A stretch of 64,000 nucleotides of DNA. Source: Levilactobacillus tangyuanensis (lineage in GTDB: Bacteria > Bacillota > Bacilli > Lactobacillales > Lactobacillaceae). Of the stretch, positions 42,347-50,306 are shown one piece after another (position 1 is the first letter of the stretch; each line of letters starts with the position of its first letter). The position numbers and the translations under genes were made by a program. Below the pieces are notes generated by a model. It saw nothing but the letters and a program-made list of their open reading frames with translations, was not told the DNA's origin and searched no databases. The DNA lies in contig NZ_RHOA01000002.1 in the NCBI RefSeq assembly GCF_003946545.1, positions 1-64,000 of the forward strand. The letters run 5' to 3'.

Positions 42347-43705
42347 ATGGAACTTATAGCTTTACTCATCGGGGTCATTTTCTTATTGGTCTTGATTATT
42401 CGCTTCAAGATCAACACGTTTGTTTCCCTGATTTTAACCTCTGTCCTAACGGCTATGCTGTTAGGCATGGACCTCACGAAAATTGCCACCACGATTGAAG
42501 CCGGGATCGGGAGCCAATTAGGCGAACTGTCACTGGTCTTCGGTTTCGGTGCCATGCTGGGTCGGTTAGTTGCCGATGCCGGTGGGGCCTACATGATTGC
42601 CACGACGCTGATTGACAAATTCGGGAAGAAACGCCTGCAACTTGCTATTATGTTGGCTTCATTTATTCTCGGGATCGCCCTCTTCTTCGAAGTTGGGATG
42701 GTTCTGTTAATTCCTATCGTCTTTGCCATCGCGGTTGAAGCCCAAGTGCCAATCCTCTACTTAGGGATTTCCATGGCTGCCGCATTGTCCGTTACGCATG
42801 GGTTCTTACCTCCTCACCCCGCACCAGTTGCCATTGCGCAAGTCTTAGGTGCCAACGACGGTAAGGTCCTCCTCTTCGGTTTAGTTGTTGCGATTCCTGC
42901 CGCAATTATTGCCGGTCCATTGTTCACCAAGTTGGCCCAAAAGTTTGCGCCTAAGGCCTTTGAACAAAAGGGTAACCTGTCTTCATTGGGTGAAGTTAAA
43001 ACTTTTAAGCCTTCCGAAGCTCCAAGCTTTGGTCTGTCCGTTTTGACTTCCCTCTTTCCAGTTATCTTGATGGCCATCACGACCATCTACAAGATGACCG
43101 TTGATGGTGGGGCAACACCTACCAAGAACGCTTCAATGCTAGACCAAATCGTTGCCTTAATCGGTGACCCAGCCATCGCCATGTTAATCTCTCTGATGGT
43201 TGCGATGTTCACCATGGGTTGGGGTCGGAAACGTAAGACCGCTGACATCATGGCAACATTGGAAAACGCCGTTAAATCAATCGCTATGCTGCTGTTAGTT
43301 ATCGGTGGTGGTGGGGCCTTCAAGCAAGTCCTCATCGACGGTGGTGTTGGTAAGGAAGTCGCTAAGCTCTTCATCGACTCCAACATGTCACCACTTATCT
43401 TAGGGTGGTTAGTGGCCGTTGTTCTCCGGGTTGCTTTAGGTTCCGCAACGGTTTCTGCATTGACCGCCGCCGGGATCGTCGCCCCATTGATGGCCGCTTC
43501 CGGTGTTGACCCTGCCCTGATGGTTCTGGCTATCGGTGCTGGTTCATTAGCCGCATCTCACGTTAACGATGCTGGTTTCTGGATGTTCCGCGAATACTTT
43601 GACTTAACGGTTAAGCAAACGTTGAGCATCTGGACGGTACTTGAAACGGTTATTTCCATTGTCGGGATCCTGATTGTTCTGCTCCTAAACATGGCCTTCC
43701 ACTAG
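42347..43705 (+). CDS. gntP: Gluconate:H+ symporter, GntP family
   Basis: A 452-residue permease with about 12-13 membrane segments, taking up gluconate with protons. The family segments VTHGFLPPHPAPVAIA (about 147-162, the conserved histidine-proline loop) and GAGSLAASHVNDAGFWMFREYF (about 401-422) are visible, as is GGGGAFKQVLIDGGVG (about 322). The start is preceded by GAAAGGG. Last gene of the gnd-gntK-gntP group, followed by a strong terminator. Induction by gluconate through the RpiR regulator is inferred from the operators upstream of gnd. Confidence 0.96.
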   Translation: MELIALLIGVIFLLVLIIRFKINTFVSLILTSVLTAMLLGMDLTKIATTIEAGIGSQLGELSLVFGFGAMLGRLVADAGGAYMIATTLIDKFGKKRLQLAIMLASFILGIALFFEVGMVLLIPIVFAIAVEAQVPILYLGISMAAALSVTHGFLPPHPAPVAIAQVLGANDGKVLLFGLVVAIPAAIIAGPLFTKLAQKFAPKAFEQKGNLSSLGEVKTFKPSEAPSFGLSVLTSLFPVILMAITTIYKMTVDGGATPTKNASMLDQIVALIGDPAIAMLISLMVAMFTMGWGRKRKTADIMATLENAVKSIAMLLLVIGGGGAFKQVLIDGGVGKEVAKLFIDSNMSPLILGWLVAVVLRVALGSATVSALTAAGIVAPLMAASGVDPALMVLAIGAGSLAASHVNDAGFWMFREYFDLTVKQTLSIWTVLETVISIVGILIVLLLNMAFH

Positions 43706-43725
43706 ACAAAATTGAACAAGAAATG

Positions 43726-43760
43726 AAGCGTCGCACCATTGTTGGTGCGGCGCTTTTTTT
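43726..43760 (+). terminator. Terminator of the gluconate operon
   Basis: A stem AAGCGTCGCACCA/TGGTGCGGCGCTT with one G-U pair, followed by seven T. Confidence 0.93.
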
Positions 43761-43761
43761 G

Positions 43762-43789
43762 TTCAACTTACCAGTCGCCGTGCTATAAT
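43762..43789 (+). promoter_or_regulatory. Promoter of the APC permease gene
   Basis: TTCAAC (43762-43767), 16-base spacer, TG-extended perfect TATAAT (43784-43789). Confidence 0.75.
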
Positions 43790-43828
43790 AGTTAAATCAG
43801 TTTTAAGAGAGAAAAGAGGATTTACGTT

Positions 43829-45157
43829 TTGGCAAAAGAACTCCGCCGGGAAATCGGCACCTTTACTGCACTCGCAACCGTCATGGGAACGGTTATCGGT
43901 GGTGGGGTCTTCTTCAAGACCGCCAGCGTCGTTGCCGCCAACCATTCGGCCAATATGACCCTACTGGCATGGCTACTCGGTGGTCTATTAACTATTTGTG
44001 CTGGTTTGACCAGTGCCGAGCTTGCCGCCGCCATTCCCCGCACAGGGGGCGCGATGCGTTACCTAGAATACGCCTATGGGAAGCCGGTCGGTTTTCTAAT
44101 GGGCTGGGCCCAAATGTTGGTCTACTATCCGGCCAACATCGCGGCACTATCCATTATCTTCGGCATTCAGTTCGTCAACCTGTTTCGGTTGGGATCCGGC
44201 TGGCAGTTACCGATTGCCATCATCTGTGGTGTCAGCATCACCGGTTTGAATTTCCTTGGCGCCCGGGTTGGTGGCGCCGTTCAGACAATCGCCCTGGTGT
44301 TCAAACTGATTCCAATTGTGATTATCGTTGGCTTCGGGCTCTTTGCTCCCGCTGCGAATACGCCTATTTCCATTTGGCCCATTGCCACCGGCCATCATCT
44401 AGGCTGGGGCGGGGCCTTTGCCTCGAGTCTGCTAGCGACTATGTTCGCCTACGATGGCTGGATTAACATCGGTAACATTGCCGGAGAAATGAAGCATCCT
44501 GAACGAGACCTGCCCCGAGCCATCATCCTGGGACTGGCCTTGATCACGGTCATCTACACCCTGGTCAATTTAGTCTTCTTAAAGACCTTGCCGATTGAAG
44601 CCATTGCCGGCAACCAAAACACGGCTGCTGATGCCTCGATGCGCCTCTTCGGTCATCTAGGGGGCAAGCTCGTGACAATTGGCATCCTGATCTCCGTCTA
44701 CGGGGCCATCAATGGCTACACATTGACCGGGATGCGGGTCCCTTACGCCATGGCCAAGGAAGATAGCCTGCCCTTTTCGAAATACCTGAGTCGGCTGTCC
44801 AACCGGACCTCCGTTCCCTATGTTGCCGGTCTGGTTCAACTGGGCATTGCCCTAATCATGATGCTGATGGGCAACTTTGACATGTTAACCGACATGTTGG
44901 TCTTCGTTATGTGGGTCTTTAACTGCCTGATCTTCTTGGCCGTCTTTCGACTGCGGCGACGGGAACCGGAACTGCTTCGCCCCTATCGCGTGCCCTTCTT
45001 CCCTGTCATCCCGGTCATTGCCCTCATCGGTGGTCTCTTCATCCTGATTACCACCCTTGTAACCGAAACCGGATTGGCAACGGCCGGTCTGGCCTTAACC
45101 GCCATCGGACTGCCCATCTACCTTTACCATCAGCGACATCTCGCAAACAACAATTAA
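43829..45157 (+). CDS. APC-superfamily amino acid permease
   Basis: A 442-residue membrane transporter with about 12 segments. The N-terminal TVMGTVIGGGVFFKTASVVA (about 17-36) is the APC substrate-binding helix with the G-x-G-x-G pattern, and FAYDGWINIGNIAGEMKHPERDLPRAI (in part, about 205-230) matches the LAT/SteT subgroup that exchanges amino acids. TTG 43829 follows AAGAGGA eight bases upstream. Single gene with own promoter and bidirectional terminator. Substrate unknown. Confidence 0.92.
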   Translation: MAKELRREIGTFTALATVMGTVIGGGVFFKTASVVAANHSANMTLLAWLLGGLLTICAGLTSAELAAAIPRTGGAMRYLEYAYGKPVGFLMGWAQMLVYYPANIAALSIIFGIQFVNLFRLGSGWQLPIAIICGVSITGLNFLGARVGGAVQTIALVFKLIPIVIIVGFGLFAPAANTPISIWPIATGHHLGWGGAFASSLLATMFAYDGWINIGNIAGEMKHPERDLPRAIILGLALITVIYTLVNLVFLKTLPIEAIAGNQNTAADASMRLFGHLGGKLVTIGILISVYGAINGYTLTGMRVPYAMAKEDSLPFSKYLSRLSNRTSVPYVAGLVQLGIALIMMLMGNFDMLTDMLVFVMWVFNCLIFLAVFRLRRREPELLRPYRVPFFPVIPVIALIGGLFILITTLVTETGLATAGLALTAIGLPIYLYHQRHLANNN

Positions 45158-45194
45158 AAAAATTCCAATCGGCTAATCCGATTGGAATTTTTTT
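45156..45194. terminator. Bidirectional terminator between the APC permease and GshA-like genes
   Basis: A stem AATTCCAATCGG/CCGATTGGAATT with loop, flanked by A-run and T-run. Confidence 0.92.
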
Positions 45195-45196
45195 AA

Positions 45197-46711
45197 TTAG
45201 CCTTGATGGACCACCAGTGGTGGCAACTCTGGGAATAATTCCCGTAGCCGTTGTTCCGGATGGCGACCACGCATCTCCTTGTCCTGCAGAATCTGCGTGA
45301 TGCCATCGTAAGTAAACATCAGCAGATCGCCCTCAGACCCATCGCTAATTTCATAGAACCGCACGCCGGCTTGAATGGCCGCCATCACGAATCGCTGGGT
45401 GTGATCATTCAACATGGTCAATCGGGGTAAAAGTGGTTTCGTCGTCCGCCGCTCAAGCGTCCACGTATTCGCAACGTCCGCACCAAATGCCATCAGGCTG
45501 CCATCTTTCATTTGGGCGACCAATTTGGCCGCCGGCGTCAGCTCGGGACGAACTAGGCGTTGTTCCAAGTCGTCCAGCACGGCCCCATCCACCGGATTAC
45601 CTAAATGGTCCAACATTTCCCGCATCTCCAGGAATAGTGCCTGACCTTCCGCCAGGAACGCCGTTGGCCGATCCGGTGCCTCCAAAGCGACCAGTTGATT
45701 TCGCTCTTGCGCCGCCGTCAACGTGGTCGTTAACCCCTGATTGGATAATGGCTTTGTGAGCAGATAAGCGAGAAAGATTTTCAGAAAACGCAACCCCTGC
45801 TGACTCACCCCGTCCGGAGCAAATGGCGAATTATCAAAATTACGCAACTCAAGGTAGCGGACGCCGCCCATCAAGAAATCTCGTTCGTTCGCCTGCCCCC
45901 GTAGCCGAACCGGGCCATAAAATTCCTGAGTTGAGGCAAACGTCCCATTATCAATATTCCGCTGCAAGTGTGTCAGATAACTGGCCAGTGAAGCGTAGGT
46001 CACCCGCTCCTGGGCGCGATTGACCCGTCCATAGGGGCTATTTAAAATGCTGCGAACTGGCCGGCGTAATGGTGCCGGAACGGTGTCAAAGAACCCCTCT
46101 TCGGCAATCGGACTGGCCCCAAACAAGTAGGTAATCAACCATTGGTAGCGCACGTAATTTTGGGCCAGGCGGAAGTATAAGGCATTCTTGAATGCTACTA
46201 ACGAATGAAACTCCTCGGTATAGTGGAAATAGAGCCGATGAATCACTGGATCGGGCAAGCGAAAGTTCACGTGAACGGCGGTTAAGCAGCCCTGGGTCAC
46301 GCCATACTTTTCCATTAAATAGGGCTTAATTGCCGCTTCAGCCGACCAATGAGTATCCCCCATAATCTGTTGCCGATCATCCTCAGACAGCCGTGGTGGC
46401 ATGCTGAGCGGCCAAATACGGTCGGCTGGGTCCAGGGAACGATACAAGACCGTCTGCAAGGTTGCCAGATCATCCAGGTTTTCCGCGACCGTGGCCGCAG
46501 AATCGGTACTCACGACCACTTGCATATCGGCGTAACGCGTCTGAAAATACGGGTGCAAAGCGGGCGCGCCCAGCACCTCCGGATGCGGTTCCCGGCTTAG
46601 CCGACCAGCCCGATCTACCCGTCGTTCTTCAACGTTAAAACTCATTAAACTATGAAATAATTGTGTCGCTAAATCTTCATCATGAATAATCCCAAGTAAG
46701 TTATCTAACAT
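45197..46711 (-). CDS. Divergent glutamate-cysteine ligase (GshA) family protein
   Basis: A 504-residue protein of the GshA/GshAB N-terminal family (gamma-glutamylcysteine synthetase fold). Family segments are EFYGPVRLRGQ (about 260) and GVRYLELRNFDNSPFAPDGVS (about 278-298). But the usual GLExE is NVEERRV (near residue 26) and TDFSESQxE is TRYADMQVVV (near 60), so several active-site acids of classical GshA are altered. No C-terminal ATP-grasp glutathione synthetase domain is present. It may ligate another amine to glutamate, or be inactive. ATG 46711 follows GGGGGAGG; the longer frame to 46780 is not used. Confidence 0.82.
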   Translation of the reverse strand: MLDNLLGIIHDEDLATQLFHSLMSFNVEERRVDRAGRLSREPHPEVLGAPALHPYFQTRYADMQVVVSTDSAATVAENLDDLATLQTVLYRSLDPADRIWPLSMPPRLSEDDRQQIMGDTHWSAEAAIKPYLMEKYGVTQGCLTAVHVNFRLPDPVIHRLYFHYTEEFHSLVAFKNALYFRLAQNYVRYQWLITYLFGASPIAEEGFFDTVPAPLRRPVRSILNSPYGRVNRAQERVTYASLASYLTHLQRNIDNGTFASTQEFYGPVRLRGQANERDFLMGGVRYLELRNFDNSPFAPDGVSQQGLRFLKIFLAYLLTKPLSNQGLTTTLTAAQERNQLVALEAPDRPTAFLAEGQALFLEMREMLDHLGNPVDGAVLDDLEQRLVRPELTPAAKLVAQMKDGSLMAFGADVANTWTLERRTTKPLLPRLTMLNDHTQRFVMAAIQAGVRFYEISDGSEGDLLMFTYDGITQILQDKEMRGRHPEQRLRELFPELPPLVVHQG

Positions 46712-46866
46712 CTCTAGGACCTCCCCCAAAGTCTTGAGTCGCTTAAACTCACCCCAGATTTTACCCACTTTCGCCCCCACTGTCAGGCACTAAGCACAGA
46801 ATTAGACGAACTTCTGGTCATTATCTGGGGCCGGCTTGGCGCATGAACTAATTAACTAACGGCATA

Positions 46867-46894
46867 GAAAAAGCCCTGGGAAAATTCCCAGGAC
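46867..46894 (-). terminator. Terminator of the XRE regulator gene
   Basis: CCTGGG/CCCAGG stem with AATTTT loop, then a T-run on the minus strand, about 65 bases after the stop. Confidence 0.85.
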
Positions 46895-46957
46895 TCATGT
46901 CGAATAATCTGTTTTATTAGCCGGACCAGCCCGGACCCCATTGACGCGTTATCTTGC

Positions 46958-47203
46958 TTACTCTTCGGCCGCTCGCTGCCGCAGCAAACGAATAAACTCG
47001 TTTTTATTCCCAAAAAAGAGGTTATCTTTAGGAATTTGATAGAGCTGCGATAGCCGTTCGATCGTTTGAAATCCTAAATCAGAACTGTCTTTTTCCCAGG
47101 CAGCTAAGGTTTGGTAATGAATGCCTAGATGGGCAGCCGCCTCTTTTTGAGAATAGCCAGCATTGTGGCGAGCGGCGTCAAGTGTAATTTGAAGTCGATC
47201 CAT
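46958..47203 (-). CDS. Small XRE-family regulator, probably autoregulated
   Basis: An 81-residue protein that is almost entirely an XRE helix-turn-helix domain (SQKEAAAHLGIHYQTLAAWEKD, about 18-39) plus a short tail NEFIRLLRQRAAEE. ATG 47203 follows GAGGAGGTG. The promoter has a perfect inverted repeat in its spacer, and the same 18 bases recur in the 3' end of the coding region (46986-47003, encoding NEFIRL). Divergent from a second XRE gene. No phage, toxin or peptide gene lies beside it, so its targets are unknown. Confidence 0.88.
   Translation of the reverse strand: MDRLQITLDAARHNAGYSQKEAAAHLGIHYQTLAAWEKDSSDLGFQTIERLSQLYQIPKDNLFFGNKNEFIRLLRQRAAEE
46986..47003. repeat. Intragenic exact copy of the XRE operator
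   Basis: AAACGAATAAACTCGTTT on the plus strand is the exact reverse complement of 47237-47254. It holds the inverted repeat AAACGA-N6-TCGTTT. Centre-to-centre distance is 251 bases. Confidence 0.85.
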
Positions 47204-47231
47204 GACGCACACCTCCTCATAGCACTTAAGT

Positions 47232-47260
47232 ATCATAAACGAGTTTATTCGTTTTGCCAA
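47232..47260 (-). promoter_or_regulatory. XRE gene promoter with inverted-repeat operator in the spacer
   Basis: On the minus strand, TTGGCA (47255-47260), 17 bases, TATGAT (47232-47237). The spacer and the adjoining base hold AAACGA-N6-TCGTTT (47237-47254), a perfect 6-bp inverted repeat, probably bound by the regulator itself. Confidence 0.8.
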
Positions 47261-47357
47261 TAAAGCATTAAGGCGGTGTCCTTTCGTTCGATTTGCTTGT
47301 GTCCAATCGATTCGTTATAATGACGACAGCAGGTATCTTTATGAAGGAGTGAGTGTG

Positions 47358-47726
47358 GTGCCCCGCCATGAATTATCCCCGTTTGAACGTAACATTCGTC
47401 GAATCATTGCTCAGAACCTTAAGATTGCTTGCCAAGGCATGACACAGAATGACTTGGCGGTTAGGACTGGAATCCCCAACTCGACGTTATCCGGCTACTT
47501 CGCCGAACGGTCGACACCGAGTCCCGGTAATGTCCAAAAGATTGCCAATGCGCTGGGCATTCATAAGTCTGACATTGACCCGCGCTTTGGTCACAGTGAA
47601 CTCGCTAATGATGCCTGTCTCCAGGCGGCCTTTGGTCAATTAAGCGATAACCGGCAGCTCGCCGTCATTCGCTATGCTGAAAACCAGTTGCAACGACAAC
47701 GTTCCGACAATCTGCATCAACCTTAA
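47358..47726 (+). CDS. XRE-family regulator, Cro/CI-like, 122 residues
   Basis: An XRE helix-turn-helix protein: MTQNDLAVRTGIPNSTLSGYFAERSTPSPGNVQKIANALGI (about 28-68; shown in part) is the DNA-binding domain, followed by a short C-terminal region without the peptidase part of CI repressors. GTG 47358 is chosen because AAGGAG is eight bases upstream; GTG 47355 and 47349 are alternatives. The promoter is TTGCTT-17-TATAAT. Divergent from the other XRE gene; targets unknown. Confidence 0.85.
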   Translation: MPRHELSPFERNIRRIIAQNLKIACQGMTQNDLAVRTGIPNSTLSGYFAERSTPSPGNVQKIANALGIHKSDIDPRFGHSELANDACLQAAFGQLSDNRQLAVIRYAENQLQRQRSDNLHQP

Positions 47727-47734
47727 CCCAACCA

Positions 47735-47770
47735 AAAAGGAGCCATGACATCCGTCATGGCTCCTTTCAT
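47735..47770. terminator. Bidirectional terminator between the XRE gene and rlmD
   Basis: A 14-bp stem AAAGGAGCCATGAC with its complement, loop ATCC, flanked by A and T tracts; serves the plus-strand XRE gene and can serve rlmD on the minus strand. Confidence 0.88.
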
Positions 47771-47833
47771 TTCGACTTATTTTCCGACCACGTGACGTGG
47801 ACGGCGGTCCTCGTCACATGACTGGTCACTAAA

Positions 47834-49201
47834 TTACTTTTTAACCAGGACCGTCACACTTTCAACGTGTGGCGTTTGTGGGAACTGGTCAACGGGTTGA
47901 ACTGGGCCGTCAATCTCATAGCCCAATTCATTGAAACGAGCCACGTCACGAACCAAAGTAGATGGGTTGCAACTGACATAGACCACTTTCTTAGGCCCCA
48001 TCTTAGTGGCACTTTCAATCAGACTGTCAGCCAGACCCTTACGTGGTGGATCGACGACAATGACATCCGGCTTCACGCCGGCAGCTTGCCACGTTGCCAT
48101 CTGGTCTTCGGCCTTACCAACCTCAAAGGTGACATTGGTCAAATGGTTCTTCTGTGCATTGACCTTAGCATCCTCGATGGCCTCGGGCACGATTTCTACC
48201 CCATAGACTTGAGCCGCATGCTTAGCCAAGGCTAAGGAAATGGTCCCAATCCCACAGTAGGCATCGATAACGGTTTCTTTACCAGTCAATTCTGCCTTGT
48301 CGATAGCCATTTGGTAAAGCTTTTCGGTTTGTTGAGGGTTCACTTGGTAGAATGACCGTGCCGAAATGGCGAAGGTCAGTCCTAACAGTTCGTCCTCAAT
48401 CGTTGGCTTACCATAGAGCACCCGCGTCACGTTACCCATGATCACATTGGTCTTCTTGGCGTTAACGTTCAAGATGATGCTGGTAACTTCTGGCAAGGCC
48501 TTGTGGATCTGGTCAACCAGTTGTGCCTGACTAGGAATCTTCTGTTGCCGACTGATCAACACAATCATCATCTCATGGCTGTAGTAGCCCCGACGAACCA
48601 TGACGTTACGGATAACACCCTTGTCATTGATTTCATCATACGCGGGAATTTCAAATTGGCGTAACAGGTCACGAACCTTCACGATGGCCGTATCAATGGC
48701 TGGATCCTGAATGTAGAAGTCCGTTAGCGGAATCAATTCGTGGCTGTGTTGCCGGTAAAAACCCGTCTCTAGTTGACCTTTAACCTTGCGGACGGGAACC
48801 TGTGCCTTGTTCCGGTATTGCGTTGGGTTGGCCATCCCTAAGGTTGGGGCAACTGTGACGTCTTGATGAGCCTTGTTGAAGAGCTCTTCCAATTGATGTT
48901 GTTTAAACTTTAATTGGGCTGGGTAGGCCAAATGTTGCAGAGGGGCAATCCCGGTTTGCCGGTATGTCTTGTCGATATCGACCACCCGATCCGCAGATTC
49001 AACGGACCACTTGGTGACCCGAGCGAAACCGTAATGCTTCTGTACCTTAGTGACTTGGACGGTGACTTCTTCACCAGGTAAGGCATTCTCGATGAACAAT
49101 GGAAAATCGTCCACCTTGGCCACACCTAACCCTTGGTAGGTCAGGTCCATAATCTTAACGTCTAACTGCTCATTCTTTGCTACTGGTGCTTTAATTTTCA
49201 T
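47834..49201 (-). CDS. rlmD: 23S rRNA (uracil-C5)-methyltransferase, RlmD/RlmCD family
   Basis: A 455-residue SAM-dependent methyltransferase that makes 5-methyluridine in 23S rRNA (RlmCD can modify U747 and U1939). An N-terminal TRAM domain (about 10-65) precedes the catalytic domain with IDAYCGIGTISLALAK (about 310), DPPRKGL (about 390) and the catalytic cysteine in VYVSCNPSTLVRD (about 420). The Fe-S cluster cysteines of E. coli RlmD are absent, as in Firmicutes. ATG 49201 follows GAGG; a longer frame is not used. Last gene of the gat-dagK-rlmD run. Confidence 0.94.
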   Translation of the reverse strand: MKIKAPVAKNEQLDVKIMDLTYQGLGVAKVDDFPLFIENALPGEEVTVQVTKVQKHYGFARVTKWSVESADRVVDIDKTYRQTGIAPLQHLAYPAQLKFKQHQLEELFNKAHQDVTVAPTLGMANPTQYRNKAQVPVRKVKGQLETGFYRQHSHELIPLTDFYIQDPAIDTAIVKVRDLLRQFEIPAYDEINDKGVIRNVMVRRGYYSHEMMIVLISRQQKIPSQAQLVDQIHKALPEVTSIILNVNAKKTNVIMGNVTRVLYGKPTIEDELLGLTFAISARSFYQVNPQQTEKLYQMAIDKAELTGKETVIDAYCGIGTISLALAKHAAQVYGVEIVPEAIEDAKVNAQKNHLTNVTFEVGKAEDQMATWQAAGVKPDVIVVDPPRKGLADSLIESATKMGPKKVVYVSCNPSTLVRDVARFNELGYEIDGPVQPVDQFPQTPHVESVTVLVKK

Positions 49202-49230
49202 AATAACCTCAATTTCTGTGCTTAATGACA

Positions 49231-49267
49231 AAGGGATTTTGCCGTGAAAAGTCTAAGCAAAATCCCT
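49231..49267 (-). terminator. Hairpin between dagK and rlmD
   Basis: AGGGATTTTGC and GCAAAATCCCT form an 11-bp stem with a 14-base loop, then only TTTG. A weak terminator or RNA-processing stem. Confidence 0.45.
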
Positions 49268-49274
49268 CTCGTCC

Positions 49275-50291
49275 TTAATCTTCCGTTGTCTGATCCGCGT
49301 CTTCTGGTAACTCTTCAACCTGTTTAACAAACTTTTGTTCCGCTTCCAAGAATTCGGCAGTTTCATTAGTCACCGCTGAATCCGGAATGGCATCCAAGTT
49401 GGCAAACATTTCAATGTGCTGCCGAAGGTTATGGAACTTCATTGGTGCATCGCCACCATATTCTCCATCCAGGTTGATCATCATTCGGTCCTCAACGGGA
49501 CGGGCAATGACCTTACTGGTCTTTTTGTAGATAATATGGGGGTCGTTGATGTGTTTCCCGCCATTCAGGACCAAGCCCATCAGGCGTAAGATCTCCGGCA
49601 TGCTGGCCGTCTTCACAATAATCATGGTAAATTTACCATCATCTAAGGCAGCATCCGGCACAATCTGTTCGAAGCCGCCGATTGAATTGGTCAAAGCCAA
49701 TAAGAACATCGAGGCCTTCCCACGGAAATGACCGCCATCGTAGGTCAAATCCATCTCAATCGGTTTAATCCGTGGCAGAATCTCGGCGCCCTTTAACAGG
49801 TAAGCCAGGTAACCAAAGATTGACTTCAAGTTAGATGGCACGTCATAGGTTAACTCAGTCAAGAGTCCCCCACCAGCGATATTAATAAAGTACGTATCGC
49901 TAGCCTGGCCAATATCCATCTTAATGGTTTGATTCTTTAACACAACTTTAGCGGCCGCCAATGGGTCCTCACGAGGAATGTGCAACGCACGTGCATAGTC
50001 ATTCGTGGTCCCGGCGGGGATAATCGCCATCATTGGTCGGTGCGGCAAGCCGGCAATCCCATTAACCACTTGGTTAATGGTCCCATCGCCACCGGCCGCC
50101 ACAAGTAATTCGAACCCGGCCTTGGCTGCGCGAGTTGCCTCATCCTGGGCTGAGTTAGGCGCAGCAGTCGTGGCGTAGGCGCTGGTTTCGTAGCCTGCCT
50201 GTTCGAATACCGCTAGTATATCAATTAGGTCCTTCTTCAATGCCTCCCGGCCAGAAGTTGGATTATAAATAACCCGTGCCCGTTTACGCAT
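49275..50291 (-). CDS. dagK: Diacylglycerol kinase (DgkB type)
   Basis: A 338-residue lipid kinase that phosphorylates diacylglycerol, recycling the DAG released by LTA synthesis. The NAD/DAG-kinase-fold motif AAGGDGTINQVVNGI (about 65-79) and IPAGTTNDYARAL (about 95) are visible, with C-terminal VEDRMMINLDGEYGG (about 277-291). Length fits DgkB. The start is ATG preceded by TTGGAGG. It follows gatB by 15 bases in the gatCAB-dagK-rlmD order common in lactobacilli. Confidence 0.95.
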   Translation of the reverse strand: MRKRARVIYNPTSGREALKKDLIDILAVFEQAGYETSAYATTAAPNSAQDEATRAAKAGFELLVAAGGDGTINQVVNGIAGLPHRPMMAIIPAGTTNDYARALHIPREDPLAAAKVVLKNQTIKMDIGQASDTYFINIAGGGLLTELTYDVPSNLKSIFGYLAYLLKGAEILPRIKPIEMDLTYDGGHFRGKASMFLLALTNSIGGFEQIVPDAALDDGKFTMIIVKTASMPEILRLMGLVLNGGKHINDPHIIYKKTSKVIARPVEDRMMINLDGEYGGDAPMKFHNLRQHIEMFANLDAIPDSAVTNETAEFLEAEQKFVKQVEELPEDADQTTED

Positions 50292-50306
50292 GTCGTTCCT
50301 CCAATG

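Noticed and set aside
46958-47726. The divergent XRE pair as a toxin-antitoxin or phage lysogeny switch
   Set aside because: Neither protein looks like a toxin and no excisionase, integrase or replication gene is adjacent.
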